64,000 nucleotides of DNA, taken from positions 138,500-202,499 of the forward strand of contig CAYYID010000002.1 in assembly GCA_964471915.1 (NCBI GenBank). The letters run 5' to 3'. How positions within the stretch are numbered: the stretch's first letter is position 1; the number at the start of each line of letters is the position of its first letter. Both the position numbers and the translations under genes were made by a program. The notes beneath the pieces were generated by a model. It was not told the origin of the DNA. It saw only the letters and a list, made by a program, of their open reading frames with translations, and did not search any database. Below are positions 43,107 through 52,183 of the stretch, piece after piece. This stretch comes from JAIEPW01 sp964471915. GTDB lineage: Bacteria > Acidobacteriota > Terriglobia > Bryobacterales > Bryobacteraceae.

Positions 43107-44276
43107 TTACTTCTTCTTGGGTGTGGCGGTCTTCTTCGGATCCGGCTTGGAACCCGGCTTCACGTAGTTGACGTCGATCGACGAGCCGAAGCTGGTCAGC
43201 ATGGCCTTCGCGCCTTCGGCGTTGGGGCCGGTGGGCGCCAGCTCCAGGTACTTCTGGAATGCCTCGCTGGTGCCGGCCGGCGGCGTGATCTTGCCGCTCG
43301 CGTCCGTGGTCGCCTTGCCCACCAGGATGATGCCCATCTGGTAGTACGCTTCCGCGTAGCCCGGGTCCGCTTCCACGGCCTTCTTGAAAGCCTCGCCCGC
43401 GGCGTCCTGCTGGCCCGTGTTCACCAGCACCGCGCCGAGGTTGTAGTAATACTTGCCGGCGTTCGGCGGATCCACCTGGGCGGCCTTGGTCAGCTCGGCC
43501 TGGGCCTCGGAGGTCTTCTTCGCGCGAGCCAGCAGCAAGCCGAAGTTGTTGTGGTACGCCGCATCGTCGGCCTTAAGCTCGATCGCTTTCTGATACGCGG
43601 CGATCCCCTTCTCGTAAGCCTGATCCTTGTCCGCGCCCGACGCCTTCGAGGCCTTGCCGCCCCAGGCGTCGGCGAGGTTGGCCCACACGACGTGCTGCGT
43701 GGCGTCCATCTCGCTCGCCTTGGTGAACTGCTCGACGGCGGTGTCGTAGTTCTGGGCGTTCAGAGCTTCTTTGCCGAGGTTGAACGCGTCGTTCAACGCC
43801 TTGTTCTTAGCGAGGGCCGCCTGGCGCTCCTTCGCGGCCTTTTCGATTTGCGCCTTCTGCTCCGCGCTCATTTCGCGGGACACCTCGGCCGTCACCTGGC
43901 CGGTTTCGACCGCCTTCTGGAGTTCCTGCTGCTTCTGCGCCCGCGCTTGGAGGTTGAAGTCCACCACGAACGGGTCGCCGAGCCGCGGCCGCACGCCGTT
44001 CGCGAAGTCCCGTTCCTTACCCTCGATCTCCACCGTTACTTTGAACGTCGCGCCCGGCGGCAGGCCGCCATGGAAAAAATGACCCTTCTTGTCGGTTTTG
44101 GTCTTGTAGCTGCCCTTCATGTCCTGACGCTCGATCTTGATGATCGCGTCCTTCACCGGCTTGCCGTCGTCGCCCTTCACATCGCCCTCAATGGCCGTCG
44201 TCTGGGCGCTTGCCACCGCGGCAAAGGCCACCACGAAGGCCAACATCAGGATCATCTTGCGCGTGCTCGTCACCAT
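43107..44276 (-). CDS. Secreted TPR protein with N-terminal carboxypeptidase-regulatory domain
   Basis: The 389-residue protein has a signal peptide (to 'AAVASAQ'), a carboxypeptidase-like regulatory beta-sandwich at about 24-105 ('AIEGDVKGDDGKPVKDAIIK'), and a charged coiled helix (about 115-170, rich in Glu, Lys, Gln and Ala). Five or six TPR units follow ('DTAVEQFTKASEMDATQHVV', 'GIAAYQKAIELKADDAAYHN', 'GEAFKKAVEADPGYAEAYYQ'). A Lys-rich tail ends in KKTATPKKK. It likely scaffolds protein complexes in the periplasm. The ATG follows GGGGAGGAG. Confidence 0.88.
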   Translation of the reverse strand: MVTSTRKMILMLAFVVAFAAVASAQTTAIEGDVKGDDGKPVKDAIIKIERQDMKGSYKTKTDKKGHFFHGGLPPGATFKVTVEIEGKERDFANGVRPRLGDPFVVDFNLQARAQKQQELQKAVETGQVTAEVSREMSAEQKAQIEKAAKERQAALAKNKALNDAFNLGKEALNAQNYDTAVEQFTKASEMDATQHVVWANLADAWGGKASKASGADKDQAYEKGIAAYQKAIELKADDAAYHNNFGLLLARAKKTSEAQAELTKAAQVDPPNAGKYYYNLGAVLVNTGQQDAAGEAFKKAVEADPGYAEAYYQMGIILVGKATTDASGKITPPAGTSEAFQKYLELAPTGPNAEGAKAMLTSFGSSIDVNYVKPGSKPDPKKTATPKKK

Positions 44277-44497
44277 GCACTCCTCCCCGGGGTTTTTCTC
44301 CCTCAGGATACTATACCCGTTGTTTGGACGGTGCTCCCGGCGGACGGGTTCATGGATTTGCAAATGTAATGAACCGTAAGTTCAACGAGTTACGCGTATC
44401 CTGTCGAATCACGAAACCGCCCGCGCCGCCGGCGGCATCTATTAGATAGCTAAGTGCCGTAGTATGATGAGGTAGCGGGAAGAAAGGGTCTGTTTCT

Positions 44498-45349
44498 GTG
44501 AGGTTGGCAGCTTTTCTCGGACTGGTCATGGCCGCCTGCGGCGTCGCGAACGCCGCGGATCTTGGCCGGGCCCGGGACCTTTACCAAAAGACGCAATATG
44601 AGGCCGCGCTCCGCGAGGCGGAGGGCGTGCAGCCGAAATCCGCGGCATCCCAGGAGCTGGTTGGCCAGGTCCGGTTCATGCTCGGGGACTTCAAGAAGGC
44701 CGTCGAGGCGTTCGAGGACCTGGTCCGGCTGGAGCCGGACAACTCCGAGTACGTCCACTGGCTGGGCCGCGCCTGGGGGCGGCGCGCCGAAACGGCCAAC
44801 CCGCTGATGGCGCCGGGTTATGCCACGAAAGCGCGGCAATGCTTTGAGCGCGCGGTGGTGCTGAATCCGAAGAACCAGGAAGCCCTTACCGACCTGTTCG
44901 ATTACTATCTGGAAGCTCCGGGATTCCTCGGCGGCGGACTGGACAAAGCCGCGCAGCTCGCCGAGCGCATCGCGACGCTGGACACCGCCGAAGGCTATTG
45001 GGCCAAGGCCAAGGTTGCCGACCGGCGCAAGGAGTTCGACCGCGCCGAGGACAGCCTGCGGCGGGCCATGAACCTGGCGCCGCAGCAGGTGGGCCGCGTG
45101 GTCGACCTGGCGCGGTACCTTGCCAAGCGCGGCCGCACCAGCGAAAGCGACGCCGTGTTCCTCCAGGCGCAGAAGATGGCGCCCAACAGCCCGAAGGTTC
45201 TGTACGCACGCGCGGAGATCCTGGTGAAGGAGCGGCGCAACCTGGACGAAGCCAAAACGCTGCTGACCCGTTACCTGCGCTCGCCTCTCACCCCGGACGA
45301 CCCCCCGAAAGAACAGGCCGAGAAGCTGCTGAAGCAGGCCGGTTCATAA
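44498..45349 (+). CDS. TPR-repeat protein, first gene of an efflux-type operon
   Basis: This 283-residue protein has a signal peptide (GTG start; 'RLAAFLGLVMAACGVANAA') and about six TPR-like units: 'RDLYQKTQYEAALREAEGV', 'FKKAVEAFEDLVRLEPDNSE', 'RQCFERAVVLNPKNQEALTD' and more. The start follows GGGAAGAAAGGG. The gene lies four bases before a MacB-like permease, then TolC, so it may assist that exporter. The 220-base gap upstream (44277-44497) contains the divergent promoter region and a GCCGCCGGCGGC palindrome. Confidence 0.85.
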   Translation: MRLAAFLGLVMAACGVANAADLGRARDLYQKTQYEAALREAEGVQPKSAASQELVGQVRFMLGDFKKAVEAFEDLVRLEPDNSEYVHWLGRAWGRRAETANPLMAPGYATKARQCFERAVVLNPKNQEALTDLFDYYLEAPGFLGGGLDKAAQLAERIATLDTAEGYWAKAKVADRRKEFDRAEDSLRRAMNLAPQQVGRVVDLARYLAKRGRTSESDAVFLQAQKMAPNSPKVLYARAEILVKERRNLDEAKTLLTRYLRSPLTPDDPPKEQAEKLLKQAGS

Positions 45350-45353
45350 AAGA

Positions 45354-46571
45354 ATGCGGCGCTCGGAGCTGGTCGACACGCTGCGCTTCTCCTTTCAGGC
45401 GCTCGGGGCGAACAAGTTCCGCACGTTCCTTACCGCGCTGGGCCTGGTGATCGGCAACGCGTCGGTAATCCTGGTGGTGACCATCTCGCTCACCAGCCGG
45501 GACTACATTCTGGACCAGATCCAGCGCATCGGCTCCAATCTCGTCTACGCCAGCTACGAAGCCGGCGCCGGCGCCAACCAGGCCGTCGTCGCGGCCGACT
45601 ATGTCAAGCTGGCCGACATCGAAGCCGTTCGCGACCAGCTTGGCGCGCGCGTCCTGGCCGTTACCGGCGTGATGAGCACGCTGGACAAGATGCGCGTCAA
45701 CGGCCGGGAAGAAGACATCGGCATCATCGGCAGCGACGAGCATTATGCCGGGGTCCGGAACCTGCTGCTGCTGGGCGGCCGCTTCCTCGACGCGAGCGAC
45801 GTCCAGTTGCGGCAGCGCGTGGCGCTGATGACCGAAAAACTGGCGCGGCGGCTCTACGGCAACCAGGCGCTGGCGGTGGGCCAGAAAGTGAAGATCTACG
45901 GGCTGCAGTTCACCGTGGTCGGGACCTTCAAGGAGCGCACCGAAACCTTCGGCCTCTCCGAGATCAAGGGCGAGAACCTGCTGATTCCCATCACGGTGCT
46001 GAAATACTTCGCCCCGGTGGAGCGCATCGATCCCCTCTACGTCAAAGCCCGCGCGGCCGAAGATGTCGAGCCCGTCACGCGCATCGTGCGCGCGATCCTC
46101 GAAAGCCGCCACCGGCCTGGCGCGCGCTATGCGGTGGAAAACCTGGCGGCGATTCTCGACGCCGCGCGCAACATCGCGCGCATCCTGACGGTGGTGCTGA
46201 TCCTCGTTTCGTCGATCGCGCTGCTCATCTCGGGCATCGGGATCATGAACATCATGCTGGTGACGGTTACCGAGCGCACGCGGGAGATCGGGGTCCGCAT
46301 GGCGGTGGGGGCGTCCCGCCGCGCGGTGCTGGGGCAGTTCCTGGCCGAAGCGGTCCTCATCAGCGTGTGCGGCGGCTCGCTCGGCATCCTGGCCGGCCTG
46401 GCGATCCCGCTGAGCGTCCAGTACCTGACCGACGATGTGCAGATTCCCATTTCCGCTTGGTCGGTGGTGATCGCGTTCGCGGTGTCGGTAGCCGTGGGGC
46501 TGATCTTCGGCCTGCTGCCGGCCAACCGCGCCGCGGCGCTCAGCCCCACCGAAGCGCTACGTTACGAGTAA
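45354..46571 (+). CDS. MacB/FtsX-type ABC transporter permease (no ATPase domain)
   Basis: The 405-residue inner-membrane protein has one N-terminal helix (about 22-44, 'TFLTALGLVIGNASVILVVT'), a periplasmic MacB core domain (about 50-270), and three C-terminal helices (about 283-400) with the FtsX signature 'ERTREIGVRMAVGASRRAVL'. This is the mechanotransmitter type that moves substrates from periplasm to exterior. Its ATPase and membrane-fusion partners are missing from the operon, which instead has a TPR protein and TolC. It is ten bases before the TolC gene. Confidence 0.93.
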   Translation: MRRSELVDTLRFSFQALGANKFRTFLTALGLVIGNASVILVVTISLTSRDYILDQIQRIGSNLVYASYEAGAGANQAVVAADYVKLADIEAVRDQLGARVLAVTGVMSTLDKMRVNGREEDIGIIGSDEHYAGVRNLLLLGGRFLDASDVQLRQRVALMTEKLARRLYGNQALAVGQKVKIYGLQFTVVGTFKERTETFGLSEIKGENLLIPITVLKYFAPVERIDPLYVKARAAEDVEPVTRIVRAILESRHRPGARYAVENLAAILDAARNIARILTVVLILVSSIALLISGIGIMNIMLVTVTERTREIGVRMAVGASRRAVLGQFLAEAVLISVCGGSLGILAGLAIPLSVQYLTDDVQIPISAWSVVIAFAVSVAVGLIFGLLPANRAAALSPTEALRYE

Positions 46572-46580
46572 GAGGTCCTC

Positions 46581-47852
46581 ATGCGAATCCTGTGTTTTCT
46601 GCTGGCGGCGGGCGCGGCCTGGGCCGAGGTCTACGTCATGAACCTGAAGCAGGCGGTGGCGCGCGCCAACCAGCAGGCTCCGGACGTGCTGCTGGCGCGC
46701 CTCGACCGCCAGCGCGCCGCCGAGGGCGTGCGCATCGCCAAGGATCCGTTCCAGCCGAAGGTATTCGGCGGCTCCGGCGCGGCTTATACCAGCGGTTTCC
46801 CCATCAGCATCGAAGGCAGCGCCCCCGCCATCTTCCAGACCAAGACCCAGATGGCGCTGTTCAACCGCTCCCTGAGCTACCTGGTCTCGCAGGCCAAAGA
46901 GAACAGCCGTGGCGCGGAGATCGACCTGGCGGCGCGGCAGGAGGAGGCGGTGTTCGCCGTGGTGAAGCTCTACCTCGACGCCGAGCAACTGGCCCGCGCC
47001 CAGGAACTGGCCGCGCAGCAGGTGGAACACCAGCGGCGCGTGGCGGAGATCGTGAAGCAGCGCGTCGCCGAGGGACGGGAACTCGCCATCGAGGAACGCC
47101 GCGCGGCGCTCGACGTCGAACGCGCCAGGCAGCGCGCCGCCATCCTGCGCGTGGACCAGACCAACGCCGAAACCGAGCTCGCCGTGGCGCTGGGCTTCGA
47201 GCCCCGCGACCAGGTGCGCGCCGCCCGCGAGGACCGGCGGCCGGTCGCCGGGCCCGAGTCCGAAGAGGACGCCATCACCGAAGCGCTGCGCTCCAGCAAG
47301 GAGATGCGCCGCTACGAATCCAGCCTCCAGGCCAAGCAACTGGAGCTGCGCAGCTACAAGGCCCGCCGCCTGCCCACCGTCGATCTCGTCGCCCAGTACT
47401 CGCTGCTCGCCGAGTCTGTCTACCGGGACTTCTTCGGCCGCTTCCAGCGCCACAACTGGCAGCTTGGTGGCTCCATCACGGTCCCGATCATCGCCTCCCG
47501 CGCGGGTTATGCCTACGCCGCCCAAACCGAAATCGACCTCACCAAGCTGCGCACCGAAATGCTGCTGACCCGTGGCCGCATCGCGGCGGAGACGCGCAAG
47601 GCTTACGGCGAAATCGAAAAGGCGGAACTCGCCCGCAACCTGGCCCGCCAGGATCTGGACCTCGCCCGCGAGCAGCTCGGCGTTTATCTCGCCCAGTACG
47701 AGGAAGGCCGGCTGCCGCTGGTGCGTATCGAGGAGGCGCGCGTCGCCGAGAACCAGAAGTGGATCGCGTACCACGAGGCGCAGAAGGTGTTCGAGCAGGC
47801 GCGGCTCCTGTTGCTGAAACGCACCGGATCCCTGATGGCGGCCCTGCAGTAA
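46581..47852 (+). CDS. TolC-family outer-membrane efflux protein
   Basis: The 423-residue protein has a signal peptide ('CFLLAAGAAWA') and two repeats of the OEP fold: long alpha-helical hairpins ('QKVEHQRRVAE'-type region 'QQVEHQRRVAEIVKQRVAEG', 'LARNLARQDLDLAREQLGVY') separated by beta strands that form the outer-membrane barrel ('NWQLGGSITVPIIASRAGYA'). It would form the exit duct for the MacB-like permease encoded just upstream. Length is typical (420-480). Confidence 0.92.
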   Translation: MRILCFLLAAGAAWAEVYVMNLKQAVARANQQAPDVLLARLDRQRAAEGVRIAKDPFQPKVFGGSGAAYTSGFPISIEGSAPAIFQTKTQMALFNRSLSYLVSQAKENSRGAEIDLAARQEEAVFAVVKLYLDAEQLARAQELAAQQVEHQRRVAEIVKQRVAEGRELAIEERRAALDVERARQRAAILRVDQTNAETELAVALGFEPRDQVRAAREDRRPVAGPESEEDAITEALRSSKEMRRYESSLQAKQLELRSYKARRLPTVDLVAQYSLLAESVYRDFFGRFQRHNWQLGGSITVPIIASRAGYAYAAQTEIDLTKLRTEMLLTRGRIAAETRKAYGEIEKAELARNLARQDLDLAREQLGVYLAQYEEGRLPLVRIEEARVAENQKWIAYHEAQKVFEQARLLLLKRTGSLMAALQ

Positions 47853-47895
47853 GTCCGCCGCGCAGGGATTCGCCCGGCGGCGGTGGGACGCGCAG

Positions 47896-47911
47896 TTATA
47901 CGGTAGTATAA
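47896..47911 (+). promoter_or_regulatory. Operator/promoter of mazEF
   Basis: TTATAC-GGTA-GTATAA is a perfect inverted repeat that contains the -10 TATAAT (47907-47912). It lies 15 bases before the antitoxin ATG, the position expected for MazE-MazF autorepression. Confidence 0.6.
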
Positions 47912-47926
47912 TCGAGAACGAAGCTC

Positions 47927-48184
47927 ATGCATACCACCAATCTGCGCAAGGTCGGCGGCTCGGTGATGCTGGCGGTGCCGCCCGCTCTCCTCGACATCTT
48001 GCGCCTCCAGCCCGGGGCCCGCGTTGGGGTTACCGTCGAGAAAGGCCGGCTCGTCGTCCGTCCCGAGGCCCGGCCCCGGTACAGTCTGAACGAACTCCTG
48101 GCGCAGTGCGACGCCAAGGCGCCGCGCGGCAAGCGCGATCGTGAGTGGGTACGCGGCAAGGCCCGGGGAGCGGAACTCATCTGA
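47927..48184 (+). CDS. mazE: MazE-type antitoxin (AbrB fold)
   Basis: This 85-residue protein has a swapped-hairpin AbrB DNA-binding domain ('TTNLRKVGGSVMLAVPPALL', 'LQPGARVGVTVEKGRLVVRP') and a toxin-binding tail ('YSLNELLAQCD', 'REWVRGKARGAELI'). It neutralises the ribonuclease encoded next and represses the operon. Its TGA stop shares one base with the toxin ATG (TGATG). Confidence 0.93.
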   Translation: MHTTNLRKVGGSVMLAVPPALLDILRLQPGARVGVTVEKGRLVVRPEARPRYSLNELLAQCDAKAPRGKRDREWVRGKARGAELI

Positions 48185-48516
48185 TGAAACGGGGCGAGAT
48201 CTGGCTGGTGGGACTCGATCCAGCGGCCGGGCACGAGCAGCAGGGACACCGCCCCGTGCTCATCGTCTCGCCCGAGGCATTTAACCGCGTCACCAAGGTG
48301 CCAGTGGTTGTACCGATCAGCAGCGGCGGGAGTTTTGCCCGCACCGCCGGATTCGCGGTGCCCCTTGCGGGCGCCGGAACGCGCACGACGGGGGTAGTAC
48401 GCTGCGATCAGCCGCGCGCCCTCGACCTCGGCGCTCGCGGCGGCCGGAAGCTCGAAATGGTTCCGGAAGCGATCCTCAATGAGGTCCTCGCGAAGCTCGC
48501 GCCGATCTTCGAGTGA
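48184..48516 (+). CDS. mazF: MazF/PemK-type mRNA interferase toxin
   Basis: This 110-residue toxin cleaves mRNA at short motifs independently of ribosomes. It starts 'MKRGEIWLVGLDPAAGHEQQ', then 'GHRPVLIVSPEAFN', 'VPVVVPISSGG' and 'GVVRCDQPRALDL', ending in the full C-terminal helix 'VPEAILNEVLAKLAPIF' that the other MazF-like protein of this window lacks. An upstream start at 48145 is open but lacks family likeness. Confidence 0.94.
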   Translation: MKRGEIWLVGLDPAAGHEQQGHRPVLIVSPEAFNRVTKVPVVVPISSGGSFARTAGFAVPLAGAGTRTTGVVRCDQPRALDLGARGGRKLEMVPEAILNEVLAKLAPIFE

Positions 48517-48618
48517 GGTTGTTGAGCACCGGGATACGGCCAGCTTGTTGCGTCCGGGATGCGTAGGCGTCGGGTTTGCCTGCGTTCTCCATCCGCCCGC
48601 AGCTACTATAATCGACCC

Positions 48619-49923
48619 ATGCCGCGCATCCTCGCCGCCCTTGCTGCCGCCTGCTCCCTCGCCGCCCAGTCCTTCCCCGCGCTCGACAAGCTCGGCGAAG
48701 CCGAACTCGCCCGCACCAAGATCCCCGGCCTCGTCATGGCCGTCGTCAAGGACGACAAAGTCGTCTACGCCAAAGGCTTCGGGCTCGCGAACGTCGAAAC
48801 CAAGGAGCCCGTCACGCCGGACCACCTGTTCCGCGTCGGCTCCACCACCAAGATGATGGTGGCCGCGGCCGTCGTGCGCCTCGCCGAACTCGGCAAGCTC
48901 AAGCTCGACGAGCCGGTCGCGAAGTACATTCCGAAGATCCATCCGAAGCTCGGCGCGGTCACCGCCGAACAGTTGCTCAGCCACACCGCTGGACTCTGGG
49001 ACCGGACCCTCATGCACGGCCCGCACGACGACTCCGCGCTCGCCGCGAACGTCGACGCCTGGGGCGAAGACATTTTCTTCACGGAGCCGAAAAAGGTCAT
49101 CTCCTACTCGAATATGGGCTACGTCGTCGCCGGACGGCTGGTGGAAGCGGTGACCGGCAAGCCCTTCGCGGACGCCGTTGCCGAGTTGGTCTGGCAGCCC
49201 GTGGGGATGACACGCACGACGTTCCGGCCCACCCTCGCCATGACCTATCCGCTCGCCCAGGGGCACATCGCCGAAAAAGGCAAGACGATCATCGCGCGGC
49301 CCGCCGCCGACCACGCCGGCTACTGGCCCGCCGGATCGATGTTCACTTCGGCGAGCGACTTCGCGAAGTTCGCCATCGCGTTCCTGAACGAGGACAAGGG
49401 CCTCTCCCGCGCGCTCGTGGCCGAAATGTCCAAGCCGCGGTGGGCCATCCCTGGGACGGCAGCCGGCAAGTCCTATGCGCTGGGGCTGGACGTGGACGAA
49501 TCCGGCGCGACGGTGCTGATCGGGCATGGCGGATCCCGGCAGGGCTACACCAGCCGGCTCCTGATGTCGCCCGCGCACAAGCTCGCCGTCGTGACGATCG
49601 GCAATCTCTCCGGCGGCGACACGGGCGCGCTGTGCGAAAAGGCCATGGCGCTGCTGCTGCCGGTGAAGGCGCCGCCGCGCCACGAAGGGACGGTCACCGG
49701 CGTCAGCGCGGCCGGGTACGCGGGCAAGTACGCCCAGGGTCCCAACGAAATCGAAATCGTCGCGGAGGGACCCAAGCTCAAGGTGAAGGGCCGCGACACC
49801 GCGCTGGTGGCGGGCGAGCGCGGCTGCTTCGTCGCCGAAAAGGGACCTGGCACGCTCTGCTTCGCCGAGAAGGACGGTGCGCTCTACGTCTATCAGGGCT
49901 TGCGCGCCTACCGGCGCAAGTAA
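48619..49923 (+). CDS. Secreted serine hydrolase, beta-lactamase/penicillin-binding family
   Basis: This 434-residue protein is exported (signal peptide to 'AACSLAAQS'). The catalytic S-x-x-K is 'STTK' in 'FRVGSTTKMMVAAAVVRL', the Tyr motif is 'SYSNMGYVVAGRLVEAVTG', and 'GHGGSRQGYTSRLLMSP' provides the KTG-equivalent. A C-terminal lipocalin-like domain follows (about 350-434, 'YAGKYAQGPNEIEIVAEGP'). Substrate unknown. It is directly followed by the MFS gene (start base immediately after its stop). Confidence 0.92.
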   Translation: MPRILAALAAACSLAAQSFPALDKLGEAELARTKIPGLVMAVVKDDKVVYAKGFGLANVETKEPVTPDHLFRVGSTTKMMVAAAVVRLAELGKLKLDEPVAKYIPKIHPKLGAVTAEQLLSHTAGLWDRTLMHGPHDDSALAANVDAWGEDIFFTEPKKVISYSNMGYVVAGRLVEAVTGKPFADAVAELVWQPVGMTRTTFRPTLAMTYPLAQGHIAEKGKTIIARPAADHAGYWPAGSMFTSASDFAKFAIAFLNEDKGLSRALVAEMSKPRWAIPGTAAGKSYALGLDVDESGATVLIGHGGSRQGYTSRLLMSPAHKLAVVTIGNLSGGDTGALCEKAMALLLPVKAPPRHEGTVTGVSAAGYAGKYAQGPNEIEIVAEGPKLKVKGRDTALVAGERGCFVAEKGPGTLCFAEKDGALYVYQGLRAYRRK

Positions 49924-51066
49924 ATGTCCGCCGCGACGCGCTTCATCGTCTTCCTCGGTTTTGTCAGCCTCTTCGCCGACATCACTTATGAAGGAGCGCG
50001 CGGCATCCTCGGGCCGTACTTCGCGAGCCTCGGCGCTTCGGCCGCCGCCGTCGGCTTCGTTTCCGGCTTCGGCGAGCTCTGCGGCTACGGTCTGCGCTAC
50101 TTCTCCGGCCGGCTCGCCGACCGTACCCGGCAGTACTGGCTGCTCACCATCCTCGGCTATGCCGTGAACCAGCTCGCGGTGCCGCTGATGGCCTTCGCGA
50201 CCACGTGGCCGCAGGCCGCCGCGCTGGTGATCCTCGAGCGCACCGGCAAGAGCCTCCGCGCTCCGGCGCGCGACGCCATGCTTTCGAGCGCCGCCAAGTC
50301 CGTCGGCGCGGGCTGGGGCTTCGGCTTGCACGCGGCCATGGACCAGATCGGCGCGTGCGCCGGGCCGCTGATCGTCGCCTTCGTGGTCGCCGGATCCGGC
50401 TACTCGCGCGGCTTCCTGATGCTGGGCATCCCCGCGGCGCTGGCGCTCGCGACCCTCACCGCCGCGCGCCTGACGTACCCGCACCCCCAGATCCTGGAAG
50501 CGAAGTCCGCCGCGCCCCAGGAGATCCCACGCGCCTTCTGGACTTACGTCACCGCCGCCGGATTCCTGGCCGCCGGTTACGTGGATTTCCCGCTCATCGC
50601 CTTCCACCTCGGCAAGCGCGAGATCGCCGGGCCAGGGACCATCCCGCTCCTGTACTCGCTCGCCATGGGCGTGAACGCGATCGGCGCGCTGGTGTTCGGA
50701 CGGCTGTTCGACCGCTTCGGCATCGTGGCGCTGGCGGGCGGGATCCTCATCTCCCTCGCCGCCCTGCCGCTGGTGTTCCTCGGCGGATTGCCCGCCGCCA
50801 TCGCTGGCATGGCCTGCTGGGGCGCGGGCCTCGGCGCGCAGGACGCGATCCTGCGCGCGGGCATCGCCGGCATGGTCTCGATGGATAAGCGCGGCCGGGC
50901 CTACGGGACCTTCAACGCCGTCTACGGCGTCGCCTGGTTCCTGGGCTCAGCCACTATGGGCCTGCTGTACGACGTGTCGCTGCCGGCCGTGGTGGCGTTC
51001 GGGGTCGCGATGAAGCTCGCCGCGGCGGCATTATTCTCGCGTTTCGGGTTTTCTGCGCGCCGGTGA
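49924..51066 (+). CDS. Major facilitator superfamily transporter
   Basis: The 380-residue membrane protein has about twelve helices. The start 'FIVFLGFVSLFADITYEGAR' and the loop 'RYFSGRLADRTRQYW' (the MFS 2-3 loop motif G-x-x-x-D/R-x-x-R) are characteristic, with 'LERTGKSLRAPARDAMLSSA' in the 4-5 loop. The substrate cannot be read from the sequence. The final 40 codons recur, diverged, 1.1 kb downstream. Confidence 0.92.
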   Translation: MSAATRFIVFLGFVSLFADITYEGARGILGPYFASLGASAAAVGFVSGFGELCGYGLRYFSGRLADRTRQYWLLTILGYAVNQLAVPLMAFATTWPQAAALVILERTGKSLRAPARDAMLSSAAKSVGAGWGFGLHAAMDQIGACAGPLIVAFVVAGSGYSRGFLMLGIPAALALATLTAARLTYPHPQILEAKSAAPQEIPRAFWTYVTAAGFLAAGYVDFPLIAFHLGKREIAGPGTIPLLYSLAMGVNAIGALVFGRLFDRFGIVALAGGILISLAALPLVFLGGLPAAIAGMACWGAGLGAQDAILRAGIAGMVSMDKRGRAYGTFNAVYGVAWFLGSATMGLLYDVSLPAVVAFGVAMKLAAAALFSRFGFSARR

Positions 51067-51110
51067 TCCCTGCCGGGGGTCCTTTCCGCTGGTCCGGAGT
51101 GAGGCTCCCC

Positions 51111-52016
51111 ATGAACTTCCCCACCCCTCCCTCCAACCCGATCACGGACGCAGTTACTCAGGCCGCCGCGCAGGTGGTCGATGCGGCCGCCGCAGTGGTC
51201 GAATCCGTCGCCGAGGCCACCGAACAGGCCATCGGAACCGCAACCTCGAACGGCATTTCCGTCCTCCGGCAGGGCCTGGACGCGCCCGTCGCGGGCGAGA
51301 TCATGGACCGGACGGCCTCGGTCGTGGCCGGGGCGCGTGCCGTGGTGGATCAGGCGGCCGGGTCGACGGTAGGGACGACGGTCCATTTGGTGACGGTGGC
51401 GGTGGGCTTGGCGGCCCTGGCCCTCGGCTCCGCTGTGGCCGCCGGAAGCGCGGCCGTCCGGACGGTCCAGGCGGCCGGAGCGCTGATGATCGCCCTCGCG
51501 GAGTTCGAGGCGCGCCGCGGCCAACAGTTAGCCGGGCAAAAGAACGCTGCGATGCGCCAGGAGTTGCGCCGGGTGAGGGAGGGCGTGACGGAGCTGCGCC
51601 GGCAGACCGAGAGTGCGCAAGGCCGATTCGGCTTCGAAGCGAGCAGGTTTGTCACCCGCACCCAGCAAGTCCAGGGGGGAATAAACAACATCGGCAACAA
51701 CTTTCACGCGGCCCTGGACAAGTTGATTGAGATCCTCGCCTCGACGCCCGAGGGGCAGGCATGCGCCCGGCGGGAGGGCGTGGGCGATCAGAAGAGCGGG
51801 CGCGACCAGAGATTGCCCGGCGATCCGGGCGGTCCCGCCGCACGCCGGTTGGAGCTGGTTGCCGCGAAGCTGGAATGGCACTTGGCTCGGCACGGCCTCC
51901 ACAGTCCGCACCTCCCCCCTGGTTTCTGCCGCGAGTGGACCGCTCGGCTGCAACGCCCCGAGTTCCGCCCGAAGGTGGGCCTCACCTTCCCGGTCCACTA
52001 CACCCGCCATCCGTAA
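51111..52016 (+). CDS. Hypothetical protein between the MFS gene and its 3' repeat
   Basis: The protein has 301 residues. Residues 1-90 are Ala/Val-rich amphipathic helix ('AVTQAAAQVVDAAAAVVESV'), a hydrophobic stretch lies at about 92-112, a coiled coil follows ('ALAEFEARRGQQLAGQKN'), and the last 100 residues are basic and Trp/Arg-containing ('LEWHLARHGLHS', 'FCREWTARLQRPEF'). I recognise no family; the first half resembles phasin-like or tape-measure-like helices. A GTG at 51063 overlapping the MFS stop is the alternative start. It may be inserted DNA. Confidence 0.6.
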   Translation: MNFPTPPSNPITDAVTQAAAQVVDAAAAVVESVAEATEQAIGTATSNGISVLRQGLDAPVAGEIMDRTASVVAGARAVVDQAAGSTVGTTVHLVTVAVGLAALALGSAVAAGSAAVRTVQAAGALMIALAEFEARRGQQLAGQKNAAMRQELRRVREGVTELRRQTESAQGRFGFEASRFVTRTQQVQGGINNIGNNFHAALDKLIEILASTPEGQACARREGVGDQKSGRDQRLPGDPGGPAARRLELVAAKLEWHLARHGLHSPHLPPGFCREWTARLQRPEFRPKVGLTFPVHYTRHP

Positions 52017-52183
52017 CCGGCGGATCGCCGGCGGCTCAGCGGTGCCGCGGAACTCCAAGTTGCCCGCCGCAGGAGACTGAGTTCAGTCCGGGCCAATGCC
52101 ACGGCGCCTTCGCGTGCCACCGGTGGACTTGCCCGCCCAGCCGGCTGGACGTTCCCCGCAGTGCACGGCATCGCGAGCGGCGT
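52017..52183. other. Gene-free stretch before the MFS fragment
   Basis: With the fragment and the following leader this makes a 383-base interval without an intact gene. It contains one hairpin at 52017-52031 (CCGGCG-GAT-CGCCGG) just after the stop of the hypothetical gene, possibly a weak terminator. I see nothing else in it. Confidence 0.4.

Noticed and set aside
47896..50607. A minus-strand open frame of 903 codons
   Set aside because: It spans the complement of five well-supported plus-strand genes, including MazEF and the serine hydrolase, and has no family likeness.
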